Positions 41,601 to 50,037 of a stretch of DNA of 64,000 nt are shown here, one piece after another. A program made the translations under genes and the position numbers. The notes beneath the pieces were generated by a model, which did not search any database, had not been told where the DNA came from, and worked only from the letters and a program-made list of their open reading frames with translations. The stretch is from Thermomonospora echinospora (GTDB lineage: Bacteria; Actinomycetota; Actinomycetes; Streptosporangiales; Streptosporangiaceae): the NCBI RefSeq assembly GCF_900108175.1, contig NZ_FNVO01000009.1, forward strand, positions 166,744-230,743. Direction: 5' to 3'. Position 1 is the first letter of the stretch, and each line of letters starts with the position of its first letter.

Positions 41601-44600
41601 TGGTCTCCGCCAGCCAGGTGCCGGTCTCGACCACGGCGGCCTCGGCGTACAGGGCGGCCAGGCAGCGGCCGAACACCTCCGGATGCACCCGATAGTGCCT
41701 GGACCCCCGCGTGCTGGCTCCAACCCCCTGACGGGGGCCCGCCCCCGCCGACGCGGCGGCGACGTCGATGACCGGACCGGCCGGGCCATCGCCGGGGGGA
41801 CGGTGGTCGGGGCCGACGTCGGCGCTGGCCAGCCGCGTCCACCGGCCCGCGGCGCTCAGCGCGTGGATCTCCACCCGCTGGTCGGCCTCGTTGAACGTGG
41901 TGGTGACGGTGGCGTGCTCGCCCAGCGCGAGCGGCCGTTCCATCCACAGGCTGTTGACGCGGACGTCGCCGGTGCCGAGCGCGTGCGCCCCGGCGGCCAG
42001 CGCCATCTCCGCCAGCGCGGCGGGCGGCAGGACCGTCAGCCCGTGCACGCCGGTCGCGGCGATCCACGGCTGGGCGGCGGTGCCGACGTCGCCGCGCCAG
42101 GCGTGCCGGTCCTCGCCGGGCAGCTCCACGTGCGCGCCGAGCAGCGGATGCTCGTCGCGGCCGGTGGAACGGCGGGCGGCCGGCTCGGCCCAGTGGTGCT
42201 CGTGCCACCAACGCGCGGGCGGCAGCTCGATGACCGAACCGGCGGGCTCGGCCGTCTGGTAGCCGTTGGCCGTCAGCGTGGCGAGCTGGGCGTGGAAGGT
42301 GAGGGTGTCGTCGGTCGGCTGACCCTTGGGCGCCCGCTTGAGCGTGTGGGTGACCAGCGCGCCGGTGCCCTCCAGCGTCTCGGTGAGCGCGGCGGCCAGG
42401 ATCGGATGCGCGTTGACCTCGACGAACGTACGGTGCCCGTCGTCGGCGGCGGCGCTGACCGCACCGGTGAGCCGCACCGGGTTGCGCAGGTTGGCCGCCC
42501 AGTAGTCGGCGTCCAGGGTGCCGGCGGCGCGCGGGTCCTCCAGGGCGGTGGAGTAGAACGCGATGCCGGGGGCCAGCGGGGTGCCCTCCTCGGCGGCGAT
42601 GTCGGCGAGGGCCTCGCGCAGCTCGGGCAGCAGCGGCTCGGTCTGCGGGGAGTGCCCGGCGCCCTCGGCCTTGACCATCCGGGCCAGCCGGCCTTCGGCC
42701 TCGGCCCGTTCCACGATGGCGGCGATCTGGTCGGCGTCGCCGGTGACCACCGTCTGCCGGGGCGAGGAGAACACGGCCGGGTACACGTCCGGCAGGTCGT
42801 GGGCCAGCGCCCGGACCTCCTCCTCGGACGCGCCGAGCATCGCCATCGCGCCACCGCCCACCAGCCGCAGCATCAGCTTGGTACGGCGGCAGATGACCTT
42901 GACCCCGTCCTCCAGGGTGAGCTTCCCGGCGACCACGGCGGCGGCGATCTCGCCCATCGAGTGCCCGACCACGGCGGCCGGGGTGACGCCGTAGGACGCC
43001 CACATCCGGGCCAGCCCGACCTGGATGCCGAACAGCGCCATCATCACGTGCGCCGGATGGGGCTTGGCCTCACCGCTCTCGATGAACTCCCACAGGGAGA
43101 ACCCGCCCTCCTCCTGCATCAGCGGGTCGATGTCGTCGATGGCCTCGGTGAAGGCCGACTCCTCCTGCAGCAGCCGGCGCGCCATCTCCGGACGTTGCGC
43201 CCCGTACCCGGAGAACACCCAGACCGGCGGGCGCGGCATGCCCAGCGCGGTGCCCGACACCACGGACGGATGCGGCTCACCGGCGGCCAGCGCGTTCAGC
43301 CCGTCCCGCAGCCCGGCCCGGTCGCGGGCGACCACGGCGGCGCGGGCGCGGCCCCGGCCGCCACGGCGGTGCAGCGTGTGCGCCAGGTCCCCGAGCGGGA
43401 CGTCCTCGTTCGCCTCGACCCAGGCGGCCAGGTCTGCGGCGTGCGCGGGGATCCGGTCGGCGGCGGTGTCCGACAGCGGGAACGAGCGGACCAGAGCGGA
43501 GTCGGACGGGACCTGCCGGGGCGGGGCCTCCTCCAGGATCACGTGCGCGTTCGTCCCGCCGAAGCCGAAGCCCGACACGCCCGCGCGGGCCGGGTGGCCC
43601 CGCCGGGGCCACGGGGTCTCCTCGGCGGTGACCGCCAGCCGCATCTCCTCGAACGGGATGTGCGGGTTGGGCTCCTTGAAGTGCAGGCTCGGCGGGATCG
43701 TCCGGTGGTGCAGCGCCAGCACGGCCTTGATCAGCCCGGCGATCCCGGCGGCCGACTCCATGTGGCCCAGGTTGGACTTGGCCGAGCCGATCAGCAGCGG
43801 CTCGTCCTCGGCGCGGCCGCCGCCCGCGCCCAGCACCTCGCCGAGCGCGCGGGCCTCGATCGGGTCGCCCAGGAACGTGCCGGTGCCGTGCGCCTCGACG
43901 TAGTCGACCTCGCGCGGGTCCACGCCGCAGGCCGCGTACACCTCGCGCAGCAGCGCCTTCTGCGCCTCGGAGTTGGGGGCCACCAGCCCGTTGGAGCGGC
44001 CGTCGGAGTTGACGCCCGTTCCCCGGATGACCGCCAGCACCCGGTCGCCGTCGCGGACCGCGTCCGACAGGCGCTTGAGCACGACGGCGCCGCAGCCCTC
44101 GGCGCGGACCATCCCGTCGGCAGAGGCGTCGAACGCCTTGCAGCGGCCGTCGGGGGACGTGCCGCCGCCTTGGTCGAACGTCATCGTGACGGTCGGCGAC
44201 AGCAGCAGGTTGACCCCGCCGGCCAGCGCCACGTCGGCGTCCCCGGCGCGCAGCGCGCGCACCGCCAGGTGGGCCGACACCAGGGAGGACGAGCAGGCGG
44301 TGTCAACGATCATGCTGGGGCCGCGCAGGTCCAGCAGGTACGACAGCCGGTTGGCGATGATGCTGAGTGCGGCGCCGGTGGTGGTGAACGGCTCCACCAA
44401 GGTCAGGTCGGAGGCGGTGAACGCGGCGTACTCCGGCGCCGAGACGCCCACGAACACGCCGGTGCGAGTGCCGCGCAGCCGTGCCGGGGCCAGGCCCGCG
44501 TGCTCGAACGCCTCCCAGGCCACCTCCAGGACGAGCCGCTGCTGCGGGTCCATCAGCTGGGCCTCGCCCGGGGTGATGCCGAAGAAGCGGGCGTCGAAGC

Positions 44601-45147
44601 CGGCCAGGTCGTCCAGGAACCCGCCCAGCCTGGTGGTGCGTGCCAGCAGGTCGCCGACCTCGGGCGAGCCGTCGTCGAAGGCGTCCCAGCGGCCGTCGGG
44701 GACCTCGCGGATCGCGTCGCCCTCACCGAGCAGGAAGCGCCAGTACGCCTGCGGCCCGGACAGGTCGCCGCGCGCCCCGCCGGGGAAGCGGCAGCCGATG
44801 CCGATCACGGCGATCGGCTCGTCGGGCGCGGCGTCCCTGGCGGGCGGGGCGACGGGCGCGGGGGCGGTCTGGCCGCCCGCCAGCGCGGTGGCCAGCCCGT
44901 TGATCGTGGGGTGCTCCCACACCAGGGTGGCGGGCAGCGCGCGGCCGAGCAGTTGCTCCAGCTCGCCGGCGATGGCGACGGCGTCGCGGGAGGCGAGCCC
45001 GAACTCCTCAACAGGACGGTCGGGATCGACCTCGGCGGCCGTGATCCTGGAGCGACGCGCGATCTGCTCGATCAGGTACTGACGAACCGAATCCTCGGTG
45101 ATCCGCGTCTCGTCCGGCGCGACTCCAGAACGATCGTTCGACTGCAT
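38632..45147 (-). CDS. Type I polyketide synthase, ACP-KS-AT-(DH)-KR-ACP-(carrier)-TE
   Basis: A 2171-residue single-module synthase. ACP1 at about 18-92 with S53 in FGLASRDAV, the type loaded by fatty-acyl-AMP ligases; KS about 110-543 (C285, H420, H462); AT about 650-935 with GHSMG S730 and specificity motif GAGH ending at H832. The DH fold, about 1000-1250, lacks the catalytic His (T1032) and Asp (G1160). KR about 1430-1650 has TGGYGGIG, B-type LDD and Y1591. ACP2 is near 1710-1780 (S1747). A second carrier-like domain, about 1815-1885, has Asp in place of its serine (D1844). TE about 1902-2155 has GWSFGG S1969. ATG 45147 is preferred; GTG 45201 is possible. ccr follows in the operon. Confidence 0.95.
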   Translation of the reverse strand: MQSNDRSGVAPDETRITEDSVRQYLIEQIARRSRITAAEVDPDRPVEEFGLASRDAVAIAGELEQLLGRALPATLVWEHPTINGLATALAGGQTAPAPVAPPARDAAPDEPIAVIGIGCRFPGGARGDLSGPQAYWRFLLGEGDAIREVPDGRWDAFDDGSPEVGDLLARTTRLGGFLDDLAGFDARFFGITPGEAQLMDPQQRLVLEVAWEAFEHAGLAPARLRGTRTGVFVGVSAPEYAAFTASDLTLVEPFTTTGAALSIIANRLSYLLDLRGPSMIVDTACSSSLVSAHLAVRALRAGDADVALAGGVNLLLSPTVTMTFDQGGGTSPDGRCKAFDASADGMVRAEGCGAVVLKRLSDAVRDGDRVLAVIRGTGVNSDGRSNGLVAPNSEAQKALLREVYAACGVDPREVDYVEAHGTGTFLGDPIEARALGEVLGAGGGRAEDEPLLIGSAKSNLGHMESAAGIAGLIKAVLALHHRTIPPSLHFKEPNPHIPFEEMRLAVTAEETPWPRRGHPARAGVSGFGFGGTNAHVILEEAPPRQVPSDSALVRSFPLSDTAADRIPAHAADLAAWVEANEDVPLGDLAHTLHRRGGRGRARAAVVARDRAGLRDGLNALAAGEPHPSVVSGTALGMPRPPVWVFSGYGAQRPEMARRLLQEESAFTEAIDDIDPLMQEEGGFSLWEFIESGEAKPHPAHVMMALFGIQVGLARMWASYGVTPAAVVGHSMGEIAAAVVAGKLTLEDGVKVICRRTKLMLRLVGGGAMAMLGASEEEVRALAHDLPDVYPAVFSSPRQTVVTGDADQIAAIVERAEAEGRLARMVKAEGAGHSPQTEPLLPELREALADIAAEEGTPLAPGIAFYSTALEDPRAAGTLDADYWAANLRNPVRLTGAVSAAADDGHRTFVEVNAHPILAAALTETLEGTGALVTHTLKRAPKGQPTDDTLTFHAQLATLTANGYQTAEPAGSVIELPPARWWHEHHWAEPAARRSTGRDEHPLLGAHVELPGEDRHAWRGDVGTAAQPWIAATGVHGLTVLPPAALAEMALAAGAHALGTGDVRVNSLWMERPLALGEHATVTTTFNEADQRVEIHALSAAGRWTRLASADVGPDHRPPGDGPAGPVIDVAAASAGAGPRQGVGASTRGSRHYRVHPEVFGRCLAALYAEAAVVETGTWLAETIGSLRVHGPTHRGGHCQVSVVHDDEVTGALRLLSPEGDVLIEATGITLRKVERADIPVPLADKLVELVWDETGAPDPSATEGTWLVLAGDGDAFADALDAGLRARGGHVVRHALTRRPPDDHPPMEQPPTGVVLVPSPDLVDEELVLMVAGVSRSVPDGTRLWVATREALPVRDGEAGHPRQGFVRALTRVLGFERASLKATLVDVDDPAALVTELLGDADATEVAWRDGVRRVARLDRAALPDSGDTRPRRVVRRGGAYVITGGYGGIGLVVARLLAERGAGRIVLSGRGGPGPDAEKVIAELRESGVDVGVVLGDIAAPGVAERLVSVAVEGGERLRGVVHGAAGLDDRLIADLGADDLHRVWSPKVAGAWRLHEALQEAGAEADLDFFVVHSSAAALLGSPGQASYAAANAALDALVAWRRAHGLTGTTVNWGTWSQVGGAAELSVTVLDPISPQEGAEALEALLAHDRAATGVLRFDPATAVDLFPEIRRLPYFAALVAAADAGDDDTADWPGVAALREMDADAARAAIAARVRHRIASVLGYPPERLDPATPLTDLGIDSLVAVRIKSGVEHDLGLTVPAALLLQGASIDAIEDWAAGELGIGERTGPRPSAVSNAEAGYVMPRDAAERLAVRIFEDVLGLERVSVTADFFELGGDDHRADQVVAALARELGGDLNRSQVLATPTAEGVAALIRAVDEEAARQTVRPLRPGRPGRLPIFIAHPAGGTTACYRQLAALLGDDQPVFGLERFDDAPSVEERAARYVEHLVRAQPEGPFRLAGWSFGGVLAYETARQLTAAGREVELVALFDAGIPHEVEDEADTLARRFAAFADYLNETYGLGAELRYEELAGRSEEDQFALVMERAAGLAELLPPAVLHHQLTSHQDTRSLEAYRPQPYDGRVVLYRAPEETPWAVKDARYVPDPTNRFGPYCAGLEIVTIAGAHHLNLLDPPAVDVVAAHLAQQLATGAPETPGPDADGTAGAV

Positions 45148-45306
45148 GGGTGCGGTTCCCCCAACGATGAAGCCCGGATCGTTCGAAGCAGGAGGGACCA
45201 CCTTGTCCTACTTCGACCACCTCTTGATGCGCACCCAGCCCACTTTTCTCGGTGGTCACCTGTCACGGACAAGACAAGACCCCCAAGGGGCTGATGTGGC
45301 CATATG

Positions 45307-45321
45307 GGATGGTCGCCATCC
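45307..45321. promoter_or_regulatory. Palindrome in PKS/MFS divergent promoter region
   Basis: GGATGG-TCG-CCATCC is a perfect inverted repeat with a three-base centre. It lies roughly midway in the 299-base gap between the PKS start (45147) and the MFS start (45447), a position suited to a shared operator. No other strong motif was seen in this gap apart from an AGGAGG at about 45399-45404 that is too far from the MFS start to be its ribosome-binding site. Confidence 0.5.
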
Positions 45322-45446
45322 TGTGTCCGGATAGCGTATAGGGACTGGATTGGTGACGCGGTGCGAACGAATCGTCATCTTGATCGACACCCCGGTATAG
45401 GAGGACGCGGCGGCGCCCCGAGCGGGCGGTCCGCCGCCAAGACCCG

Positions 45447-47798
45447 TTGACCCGCGGCCGATACAGATGGGCGCTGGCGGTGGTGGCCGTCAGCGCCTTC
45501 ATGATCACCATGGACAACACGGTGGTCGCGATCGCCCAGGAGAGCATCCGCAAGGACCTGGGGCTCAACTACTCCGAGCTGCGTTGGGTGACGGTCGGCT
45601 ACATCCTGATGTTCTCCTGCCTGATGATCGCCGGGGGCAGGCTGACCGACATCTACGGCTGCCGCGTCACCTACGTCACCGGCATGACGATCTTCACCGG
45701 GGCCTCGGCGGTGTGCGGGCTGGCCGGCTCGGACGCGGTGCTGATCCTGGCCCGGGTGGTGCAGGGCGCCGGCTCGGCCCTGGCGCTGCCCGCCACCCTG
45801 GTCATGGTCACCGTGGGCCGCTCGGACCGGCAGCGCGCACTGGGCCAGATCACCTGGCTGGCCTCGCTGGCGCTGGCCATGGCCGGCGGCCCCAGCATCG
45901 GCGGGATCATCGTCGAGCACTGGCACTGGGGCTGGATCTTCCTGATCAACGTACCGGTGGGCGTGGTGGTGATCGGGCTGGGCCTGGTGGTGCTGGTCGG
46001 CCGGGACAACACCGAGGGCGTCCCGGTGGACCTGCCCGGCGTGCTGCTGTCGGCCACCACGCTGTTCGCCTTCGTCTACGCCTTCCACGTCGGCACCGAC
46101 CTCGGCTTCACCGACCCGGCCGTGCTGAGCGTGCTGGCGCTGGCCGCCGTCGCCGCGGCCTGCTTCGTGGTGGTGGAGTCCTGGGCCCCCGACCCAATGA
46201 TCGACCTGGGGTTCTTCCGCAACCGGGTGTTCTCCGGCGGGATCGTCACCTCGATGCTGTGGGGCATCGGGTTCAACGGGGTGATGTACTTCTCCTCGCT
46301 GTTCATGCAGACGGTGCTGGGGTTCCGGCCCACCACCGCGGCGCTGGCCTACGTCCCCTCGGCCCTGCTGGTGCTGGTGATGACGCCGGTGTCGTTCATG
46401 CTGGCGGCCAAGGTCGGGTCCCGGCTGACCATCTCCGTCGGCATGGTGCTGATGGCCGCCGGGATGGCGGCGTTCACCGCGCTGCGGCCCGGCCACGGGT
46501 TCGGCGAGCTGATGCCCGGCATCGCGCTGGTCAGCGTGGGCTCGGCGCTGACGCTGCCGCTGGCGATGTACGTGCTGAAGTCGGTGCCGGACGAACGGGC
46601 CGGGGTCGCCGGCGGCATCATCAACGTGGTCCGGGAACTGTCGGCCGGGATCGGCATCGCCGTGCTCGGCGTGGTCGTCGACACCCTGGAGCGGCACGCC
46701 GCGCAGTCCGGTGCGGGCCGGGCGGAGGCGTTCCGCCAGGGGGCCTCGGTGGGGCTGCTGGTGGGTGCCGGGCTGGTCATCATCGGCGCGGTGGTCAGCG
46801 CCCTGACCCTGCCCACCAAGCGGGAGGCCGGCGCCGCAGACGGCGCCAAGAAGCCCGAGCCCACGGCCGAGCCCGCCACCGAGCAGACGGCCGGGGCCGC
46901 CTCCAGGCCCGAGCCGATCCGCGAGCCGGAGCCGGTCGGCGTGGGCGCCCCCGTGTACGCGGCCCCGGTCACACCGGACACGCCGAACGATCCGGGCCGT
47001 CCGTCCGGCCCGGCCGACCCGATCCACCCAGAACAGCCGAACGACCTGAACGCGCCGGGCAGCTTGGGCGCGCCGGGCGGCTTGGATGCGCCGAGCGGGC
47101 TGAGCATGACCGACGGTCCGAGCAGCGCACACGAGACCGGCGGGCCCTTCGGACCGTCCGATCCCGTTCGTCCGGACCAGCCGGTCGCCACGGGCGACCT
47201 GAACGGGCCGCAGCAGTCCAGCGGCCGTTTCGGGCCAGTCGGTCCTACCCGTGCAGGCCGGCCGATCGCCGCGAACGACCAGAACAGACCGGCCAGACCC
47301 GGCGGTCCTGTCGGACCGGCCGATCCCGTTCGTCCAGAGCGGCCGATCAACGGGAACGACCCGAGCGGGCCTTCCGGGCCGATCGACGCCACCCGCCCGG
47401 ACCTGCCGGTCATCGCGCACGGGCCGGACGGATCCGGTCGCCCGGGCCGACCCGGTGAGCCGGAAGTGCCGGACGCCACCGGGACGGGCGCCACCGGGAC
47501 CGGTGGGAAGGGACGGGCCAGACGGCTCGTCAGGCGCACCCCCCGCTACGGCACCTCCTCGGCACGCTCGCAGAGGTCGTCCGACCCGCATGACCCGTCC
47601 GACCACCGGCAGCCGCCCCGCCTCCCGCGGCAGAGCGGGCAGTCCGGCTGGGAGCGGGCGTCCAGGGCGTCGGCGGAGCTGTGGCCCCCGCCTCCGCCCG
47701 GCTGGTACAAGCCGTACGATCCGGACGACTACTACGACGACCCCGGCTCCGAGGGCGACGACACCCGGCCTCCGCCCCTGCGCGGGGACGCCTGGTGA
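45447..47798 (+). CDS. MFS drug-efflux-type transporter with long disordered tail
   Basis: A 783-residue protein. Residues 1-460 form a 14-helix DHA2 (EmrB/QacA) exporter, with MITMDNTVVAIAQESI near 19-34, the loop GGRLTDIYGCRV near 63-74, and motif C-like GGPSIGGIIVE. The remaining ~320 residues are a hydrophilic tail rich in Pro, Gly, Asp and Ser with degenerate repeats (GPSDPVRPDQPVATGD, GPADPVRPERPINGND, GPVGPTRAGRPIAAND). It is divergent from the PKS gene and may export its product. The only plausible start is the TTG at 45447, which lacks a good ribosome-binding site. Confidence 0.88.
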   Translation: MTRGRYRWALAVVAVSAFMITMDNTVVAIAQESIRKDLGLNYSELRWVTVGYILMFSCLMIAGGRLTDIYGCRVTYVTGMTIFTGASAVCGLAGSDAVLILARVVQGAGSALALPATLVMVTVGRSDRQRALGQITWLASLALAMAGGPSIGGIIVEHWHWGWIFLINVPVGVVVIGLGLVVLVGRDNTEGVPVDLPGVLLSATTLFAFVYAFHVGTDLGFTDPAVLSVLALAAVAAACFVVVESWAPDPMIDLGFFRNRVFSGGIVTSMLWGIGFNGVMYFSSLFMQTVLGFRPTTAALAYVPSALLVLVMTPVSFMLAAKVGSRLTISVGMVLMAAGMAAFTALRPGHGFGELMPGIALVSVGSALTLPLAMYVLKSVPDERAGVAGGIINVVRELSAGIGIAVLGVVVDTLERHAAQSGAGRAEAFRQGASVGLLVGAGLVIIGAVVSALTLPTKREAGAADGAKKPEPTAEPATEQTAGAASRPEPIREPEPVGVGAPVYAAPVTPDTPNDPGRPSGPADPIHPEQPNDLNAPGSLGAPGGLDAPSGLSMTDGPSSAHETGGPFGPSDPVRPDQPVATGDLNGPQQSSGRFGPVGPTRAGRPIAANDQNRPARPGGPVGPADPVRPERPINGNDPSGPSGPIDATRPDLPVIAHGPDGSGRPGRPGEPEVPDATGTGATGTGGKGRARRLVRRTPRYGTSSARSQRSSDPHDPSDHRQPPRLPRQSGQSGWERASRASAELWPPPPPGWYKPYDPDDYYDDPGSEGDDTRPPPLRGDAW

Positions 47799-47926
47799 GG
47801 GACGGACCACGTCCGGCGCTTGTCCGGAAACCCACAAATCCGAACCCCGTTTGGCAGTCCGGCCGTATAACCGACGACCCGTACGTCGGGTAGCGTGCCG
47901 ACCGCCCACGGACACGGGAGGGCCCC

Positions 47927-49192
47927 TTGCAGCAGACCATCGTGCTGTTCGCGCTGGGATCGCGTGGTGACATCCAGCCCTGCGTGGCGCTCGGGCAGGG
48001 CCTGGCGGCCCGGGGCGCGTCGGTGCGCGTCATCGCCGCCGCCCGTTACGCGAACCTGATCGCCGCCGCTGGTCTCGACCCGGCCCCGCTCAGCGTCGAC
48101 CCCGCCGACCTGCTCAACACCGAGGAGGGCCAGGAACTGCTGGCCGGCGGCCGTAACCCGGTCCGGTTCCTACGCGGCATGAAGCGGGTCCTCGGCCCGC
48201 TGGCCGAACGGCTGCTGGCGGAGATCCGCACCGCCGCCCGGGGCGCCGACCTGGTCCTGGCCCCCAGCGCCGGCTGGCTGGGCGAACACCTCGGCGAGCA
48301 CCTCGGCATCCCGTCGGCGGTGGTCCACTACCAGCCGAGCCACCCCACCCGGGCGTTCCCCCATCCGCTCGTACCGCAGGCCCGCCGCCTGGGACCGTGG
48401 GGCAACCGGCTGAGCTTCCAGGCCGTCGACCTGATCGCCTGGCTGCTGGCCGGGCGGTTCATCAACCCCTGGCGCCGCGCCGAGCTGGGGCTGCCGAAGG
48501 CATCGGCGCTCGGGCTCATGCGACGGGTGTACCGCGAGCGCCCCGCGCTGTGCTGCTTCAGCCCCACGGTGGTGCCGCGCCCGCGCGACTGGCCGTCCAA
48601 CGTCCACCTGACCGGCTACTGGTTCTTGGACGAGCCCGACTACCGCCCCTCCGACGAGCTGGTCGCTTTCCTTGAGGCCGGCCCGCCTCCCGTCTACGTG
48701 GGGTTCGGCAGCATGGTCCCGGCCGAGCCCGAGGCCACCGACCGGCTCGTCCGCGCCGCCATCCGCATGGCGGGCGTCCGCGCCGTCATCATGGGCGACC
48801 CGAAGAACACACCCGTCTCCTCCGACGAGGACATCATGGTCGTCGAGGACGTCCCCCACTCGTGGCTGTTCCCCCGCATGGCCGCCGTCGTCCACCACGG
48901 CGGTGCCGGAACGACCGCCGCCGGCCTACGCGCCGGTGTCCCCACCGTCGTCTGCCCGTTCTTCGGCGACCAGCCCTACTGGGGCGAACGCGTGGCCGCC
49001 CTCCGCGCAGGCCCCGCCCCCATCCCCTTCCGCACCCTGTCCGTCCGCACCCTCGCCGAGGCCATCCGCCAGTCCATGCACGACCCCACCCTCCAGCTCG
49101 GCGCCAAGAACACAGGCCACCGCCTCTCCCAGGAGAACGGCACGGCAATGGCCTGCGACGTCATCGAGTCCCTCCTGACGCGCCGCTCTTAG
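47927..49192 (+). CDS. GT1-family glycosyltransferase (sterol/lipid type)
   Basis: A 421-residue GT-B enzyme of the UGT/MGT family, which uses nucleotide sugars to glycosylate lipids, sterols or natural products. The N-terminal domain opens with VLFALGSRGDIQPCVALGQGL (acceptor side). The C-terminal domain has VYVGFGSMVP, the donor-binding VHHGGAGTTAAGLRAGVP at about 323-340, and FFGDQPYWGERV, features shared with sterol glucosyltransferases and mycobacterial glycolipid transferases. The TTG at 47927 has GGGAGGG seven bases upstream. Its place in the PKS-FAAL-MmpL region suggests glycosylation of the lipid product (inference). Confidence 0.92.
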   Translation: MQQTIVLFALGSRGDIQPCVALGQGLAARGASVRVIAAARYANLIAAAGLDPAPLSVDPADLLNTEEGQELLAGGRNPVRFLRGMKRVLGPLAERLLAEIRTAARGADLVLAPSAGWLGEHLGEHLGIPSAVVHYQPSHPTRAFPHPLVPQARRLGPWGNRLSFQAVDLIAWLLAGRFINPWRRAELGLPKASALGLMRRVYRERPALCCFSPTVVPRPRDWPSNVHLTGYWFLDEPDYRPSDELVAFLEAGPPPVYVGFGSMVPAEPEATDRLVRAAIRMAGVRAVIMGDPKNTPVSSDEDIMVVEDVPHSWLFPRMAAVVHHGGAGTTAAGLRAGVPTVVCPFFGDQPYWGERVAALRAGPAPIPFRTLSVRTLAEAIRQSMHDPTLQLGAKNTGHRLSQENGTAMACDVIESLLTRRS

Positions 49193-49259
49193 TTCCCAGA
49201 GTTCTGCCAAGAACGGTGGCTACCTTCGGTCCGGTCACATCGGATCACGGAGGTGGACC

Positions 49260-49664
49260 ATGTCTCGTGAAGGGTCGCGTAAGGGGTTGCGCAGGAGCTT
49301 GCCGGGTGCGGGGCTGGTGCTGGTGCTCGCGCTGACGGCCGTTCCCGCCGCCGCCGACACGGCCGAACCGTCGCCCGCCGACCAGCAGGGAGCCAAGTGG
49401 CTGTGCCAGCGGGTGGACAGGGCGGAGCAGCGGCTCGACAAGCTGATCGGCGTCTTCTCCGGCGGGCCGCAGACCCGTGGTTCGGTCGCGGAGCTGCGTG
49501 CCCGTGCCGACCGGATGCAGGAGCGGCGGCCGGAGCGGGCGGCGCGGCTCGACAAGCGGGCGGACCGCCGCGAGCAGCGGATCGGCAAGCTCAAGCAGCA
49601 CCGGCAGGGCCTCGCCAAGGCCAAGCAGTGGTGCCTCTCCCAGGGCTTCCCCACGCATGACTGA
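49260..49664 (+). CDS. Secreted Arg-rich coiled-coil protein
   Basis: A 134-residue protein with a signal peptide (basic start, hydrophobic core about 16-29, cleavage near AAADTA at 30-35). A highly charged helical region follows about 45-125, with one Cys at each end (WLCQRVD and QWCLSQG) that may join the ends of a helical hairpin. No family recognised. GGAGG precedes the ATG. It overlaps the following lipoprotein gene and may form an operon with the two-component genes beyond. Confidence 0.7.
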   Translation: MSREGSRKGLRRSLPGAGLVLVLALTAVPAAADTAEPSPADQQGAKWLCQRVDRAEQRLDKLIGVFSGGPQTRGSVAELRARADRMQERRPERAARLDKRADRREQRIGKLKQHRQGLAKAKQWCLSQGFPTHD

Positions 49665-49851
49665 CCGGCTGCGGCGGCTACTGCTGACCGGCGTGGCCGC
49701 CGCCCTCCTGGCCGGCTGCACCACGGACCCGGCCACGTCCGGCCCCGCGTCACCGCAGGGCGGCACGACGATGCCCGCCGAGCTGGAGCGGATCGTGACC
49801 GACGCCGAGCGGGCCGCCCAGGACGGCGAACAGGACCTGCGCGAGCCGTGA
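49657..49851 (+). CDS. Small lipoprotein
   Basis: A 64-residue protein with a lipobox (LLAGC, Cys21) after a basic hydrophobic signal; the mature part is about 44 acidic residues (ELERIVTDAERAAQDGEQD). The ATG overlaps the end of the preceding gene by eight bases. Role unknown; small lipoproteins beside two-component genes sometimes modulate the sensor (inference). Confidence 0.65.
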   Translation: MTDRLRRLLLTGVAAALLAGCTTDPATSGPASPQGGTTMPAELERIVTDAERAAQDGEQDLREP

Positions 49852-50037
49852 GCCGGGCCGGTGAATGCGACCGCCGGACCGGTGCCGTCCGGGCCGTTGT
49901 CGCGGCAGGGTAGTGCCGGCCCGGCGGGACCATGCCCGCCGGGCCGGATCCTGGCCGGTGCCGAGCGGGCCGCCCGGGAGGGTGCGAGCCGTGCGGCGGT
50001 CCGGCGGGCCTACGCTGAGGGCGGTGGCGGGAGAACA
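49852..50037 (+). repeat. Degenerate copy of the lipoprotein gene 3' end
   Basis: The sequence ATGCCCGCCG ... GCCGAGCGGGCCGCCC ... GCGAGCCGTG in the lipoprotein gene (49771-49850) recurs in altered form at about 49931-49992. The upstream CACCGCAGGG / CGCGGCAGGG text also matches. The frame is no longer kept. It looks like a decayed tandem duplication now forming the leader of the response-regulator gene. Confidence 0.55.

Noticed and set aside
37162-45294. A 2710-codon open frame on the plus strand
   Set aside because: It lies antisense to ccr and the PKS; its translation is Gly/Arg/Val-rich low complexity, as expected from the complement of GC-biased codons. The minus-strand genes have full domain homology.
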